DNA of 64,000 bases from Lentibacter algarum (GTDB lineage Bacteria; Pseudomonadota; Alphaproteobacteria; Rhodobacterales; Rhodobacteraceae). The notes beneath the pieces were generated by a model, which saw nothing but the letters and a program-made list of their open reading frames with translations, was not told the origin of the DNA and did no database searches. Shown piece by piece: positions 62,838 through 64,000 of the stretch (position 1 is the stretch's first letter; each line of letters begins with the position of its first letter). The position numbers and the translations under genes were made by a program. Location: positions 248,001-312,000 of the forward strand of contig NZ_JAHKQI010000005.1 in assembly GCF_018860975.1 (NCBI RefSeq), written 5' to 3'.

Positions 62838-64000
62838 ATGAAGTTTTTCACACGCACCGGTAAACCGATGTCAAAGGTCATCACTGATCAGGCAGCAACG
62901 GTTGGCACCGACGAAGTGAGCCGCCGCGAGTTCATCGCTATGGCGAGCACCTTCGGGGCGACTGCCGCGACAGCCTACGGAATGCTTGGCATGGCCGCTC
63001 CGGCAATGGCTGACGAAGCGAAAATGAAGATGGGCGGCACTGTGCGCATGGAGCAAGAAGTGCGCGCCCTGAAAGATCCGCGCACCTATGACTGGTCACA
63101 AATTGCCAACTTTTCGCGTGGCTGGCTTGAGTATCTCGTAAAGTGGAACAACGATGGCTCGTTTTCACCTGTCCTGCTCGAAAGCTGGGACGTGAACGAT
63201 GATGCGACAGTTTATACTCTGCATGTTCGCAAAGGTGTAAAGTGGAACAATGGTGACGACTTTACCGCCGAAGATGTTGCGCGCAACATTGCTGGCTGGT
63301 GTGAAAAATCCGTTGAAGGCAACTCTATGGCTGGTCGCATGGCTGTGCTGATCGACGAAGCTTCAGGCAAAGCTGCTGAGGGCGCGATCGAAGTTGTCGA
63401 CAGTCACACTGTTAAACTGAACTTGCCTGCGCCTGATATTTCACTTGTTGCTGGCATGGCCGACTACCCAGCGGCGATCGTACACAGCACCTTTAGTGTC
63501 GACGAAATGCTGTCAAACCCGATCGGCACCGGCCCTTACTTGCCTGAAAGCCTTGAAGTTGGCGTAAAAGGTGTGCTCGTCAAAAATGACGATCACTGGT
63601 GGAACAAAGGCAACGGCGCTTGGGCAGACCGTTTCGAGTTCATCGACTACGGCACAGACCCGTCAGCATGGGTTGCCGCGGCCGAAGCCGACGAAGTTGA
63701 TATGCTCTACTCTGTCGATGGCGATTTCATCGACATCATGGGCACGATGGACGGCTGGATGCAGCACGAAGTTGTTACCTCTGCGACAATCGTTATCCGG
63801 CCAAACCAGCTTGCCGAAGTTGACGGCCAGCAGCCCTATGCCAACAAAAAGTTCCGTCAGGCGATCTCGATGGCTGTCGACAACAACGTGTTGCTCGAGC
63901 TTGGCTATGAAAGCCGCGGCGTTGTGGCGGCTAACCACCACGTTGGGCCGTCACACCCTGAGTATGTTGATGTTGGCATGCCAAAATTTGACCCGGCAGC
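62838..64000 (+). CDS. Peptide-type ABC transporter substrate-binding protein (3' truncated by window edge)
   Basis: The frame begins at ATG 62838 with GGGAG eight bases upstream and is open to the last base, giving about 387 residues. Residues 28-33 are SRREFI, followed by a hydrophobic stretch ending APAMADE, a twin-arginine signal. The mature part belongs to family 5 solute-binding proteins (peptide/nickel/opine type): [25 protein letters not shown] is seen as [20 protein letters not shown], then [13 protein letters not shown], and [14 protein letters not shown]. It binds a peptide or similar solute in the periplasm for an ABC importer whose permease genes presumably follow outside the window. 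Confidence 0.9.
   Translation, partial: MKFFTRTGKPMSKVITDQAATVGTDEVSRREFIAMASTFGATAATAYGMLGMAAPAMADEAKMKMGGTVRMEQEVRALKDPRTYDWSQIANFSRGWLEYLVKWNNDGSFSPVLLESWDVNDDATVYTLHVRKGVKWNNGDDFTAEDVARNIAGWCEKSVEGNSMAGRMAVLIDEASGKAAEGAIEVVDSHTVKLNLPAPDISLVAGMADYPAAIVHSTFSVDEMLSNPIGTGPYLPESLEVGVKGVLVKNDDHWWNKGNGAWADRFEFIDYGTDPSAWVAAAEADEVDMLYSVDGDFIDIMGTMDGWMQHEVVTSATIVIRPNQLAEVDGQQPYANKKFRQAISMAVDNNVLLELGYESRGVVAANHHVGPSHPEYVDVGMPKFDPA

Overview
The window looks like a chromosomal segment of a marine Rhodobacterales (Roseobacter-group) alphaproteobacterium. This is inferred from several things together: moderately GC-rich coding sequence, divergent hemC/hemE, the methylmalonyl-CoA epimerase/DUF1467 pair, a membrane-bound PuuD-type urate oxidase, TRAP transport, paa genes, RTX and Hint proteins, and an IalB-like periplasmic protein. 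No tRNA, rRNA, CRISPR array, insertion sequence or prophage was seen. Gene density is high and most genes are ordinary core or catabolic genes. I found no clear defence or mobile system.

Layout. 1-9.1 kb: tail of a MOFRL glycerate kinase-type gene, IalB-like protein, asparaginase II, LOG-family hydrolase, threonine dehydratase-like enzyme, GMC oxidoreductase, dapD, a secreted protein, and a small unknown gene coupled to a GAPDH. 9.1-23.5 kb: a purine-degradation region with hiuH, an EamA transporter, LysR, puuD, LysR, xdhA-xdhB-xdhC-guaD-ade. It is interrupted by a choice-of-anchor L/Hint protein and a CueR regulator. Together these genes would take adenine and guanine through hypoxanthine/xanthine and urate to 5-hydroxyisourate and its hydrolysis product. 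23.6-30.9 kb: clpS, an RsmC-like methyltransferase, and a heme-precursor group (SDR-hemF-unknown-SDR, hemE, hemC), then DUF1643 and DUF5665 genes. 31-36.2 kb: a membrane-anchored RTX protein, rpsO, two inverted exported proteins, and pnp.

36.2-44.8 kb: a phenylacetate catabolism group (TetR-paaK-paaI-paaG, divergent from paaZ, with a TetR-type operator between paaG and paaZ), followed by a complete TRAP transporter (dctP, terminator-like attenuator, dctQ, dctM). 44.9-56.5 kb: aquaporin, 1-Cys peroxiredoxin, aldehyde dehydrogenase, RluA-family synthase, carB, a PAP2 protein, a GT87-type glycosyltransferase and aspS. 56.6-64 kb: DUF1800/DUF1501 pair (the second with a Tat signal), a Flp-like prepilin, a response regulator, methylmalonyl-CoA epimerase, DUF1467, EI24-family protein, nitroreductase, and a 510-bp intergenic region with several hairpins before a truncated peptide-type ABC substrate-binding protein.

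The most interesting items are: the purine region with two paralogous LysR regulators and its own palindromes; the SDR beside hemF that lacks the catalytic Tyr and Lys; the Cys-rich conserved unknown in the heme group; the choice-of-anchor L/Hint protein with a structured upstream region; the DUF1800/DUF1501 pair; and the structured leader at 62.6-62.8 kb. All functional calls rest on reading motifs by eye, and no database search was run.
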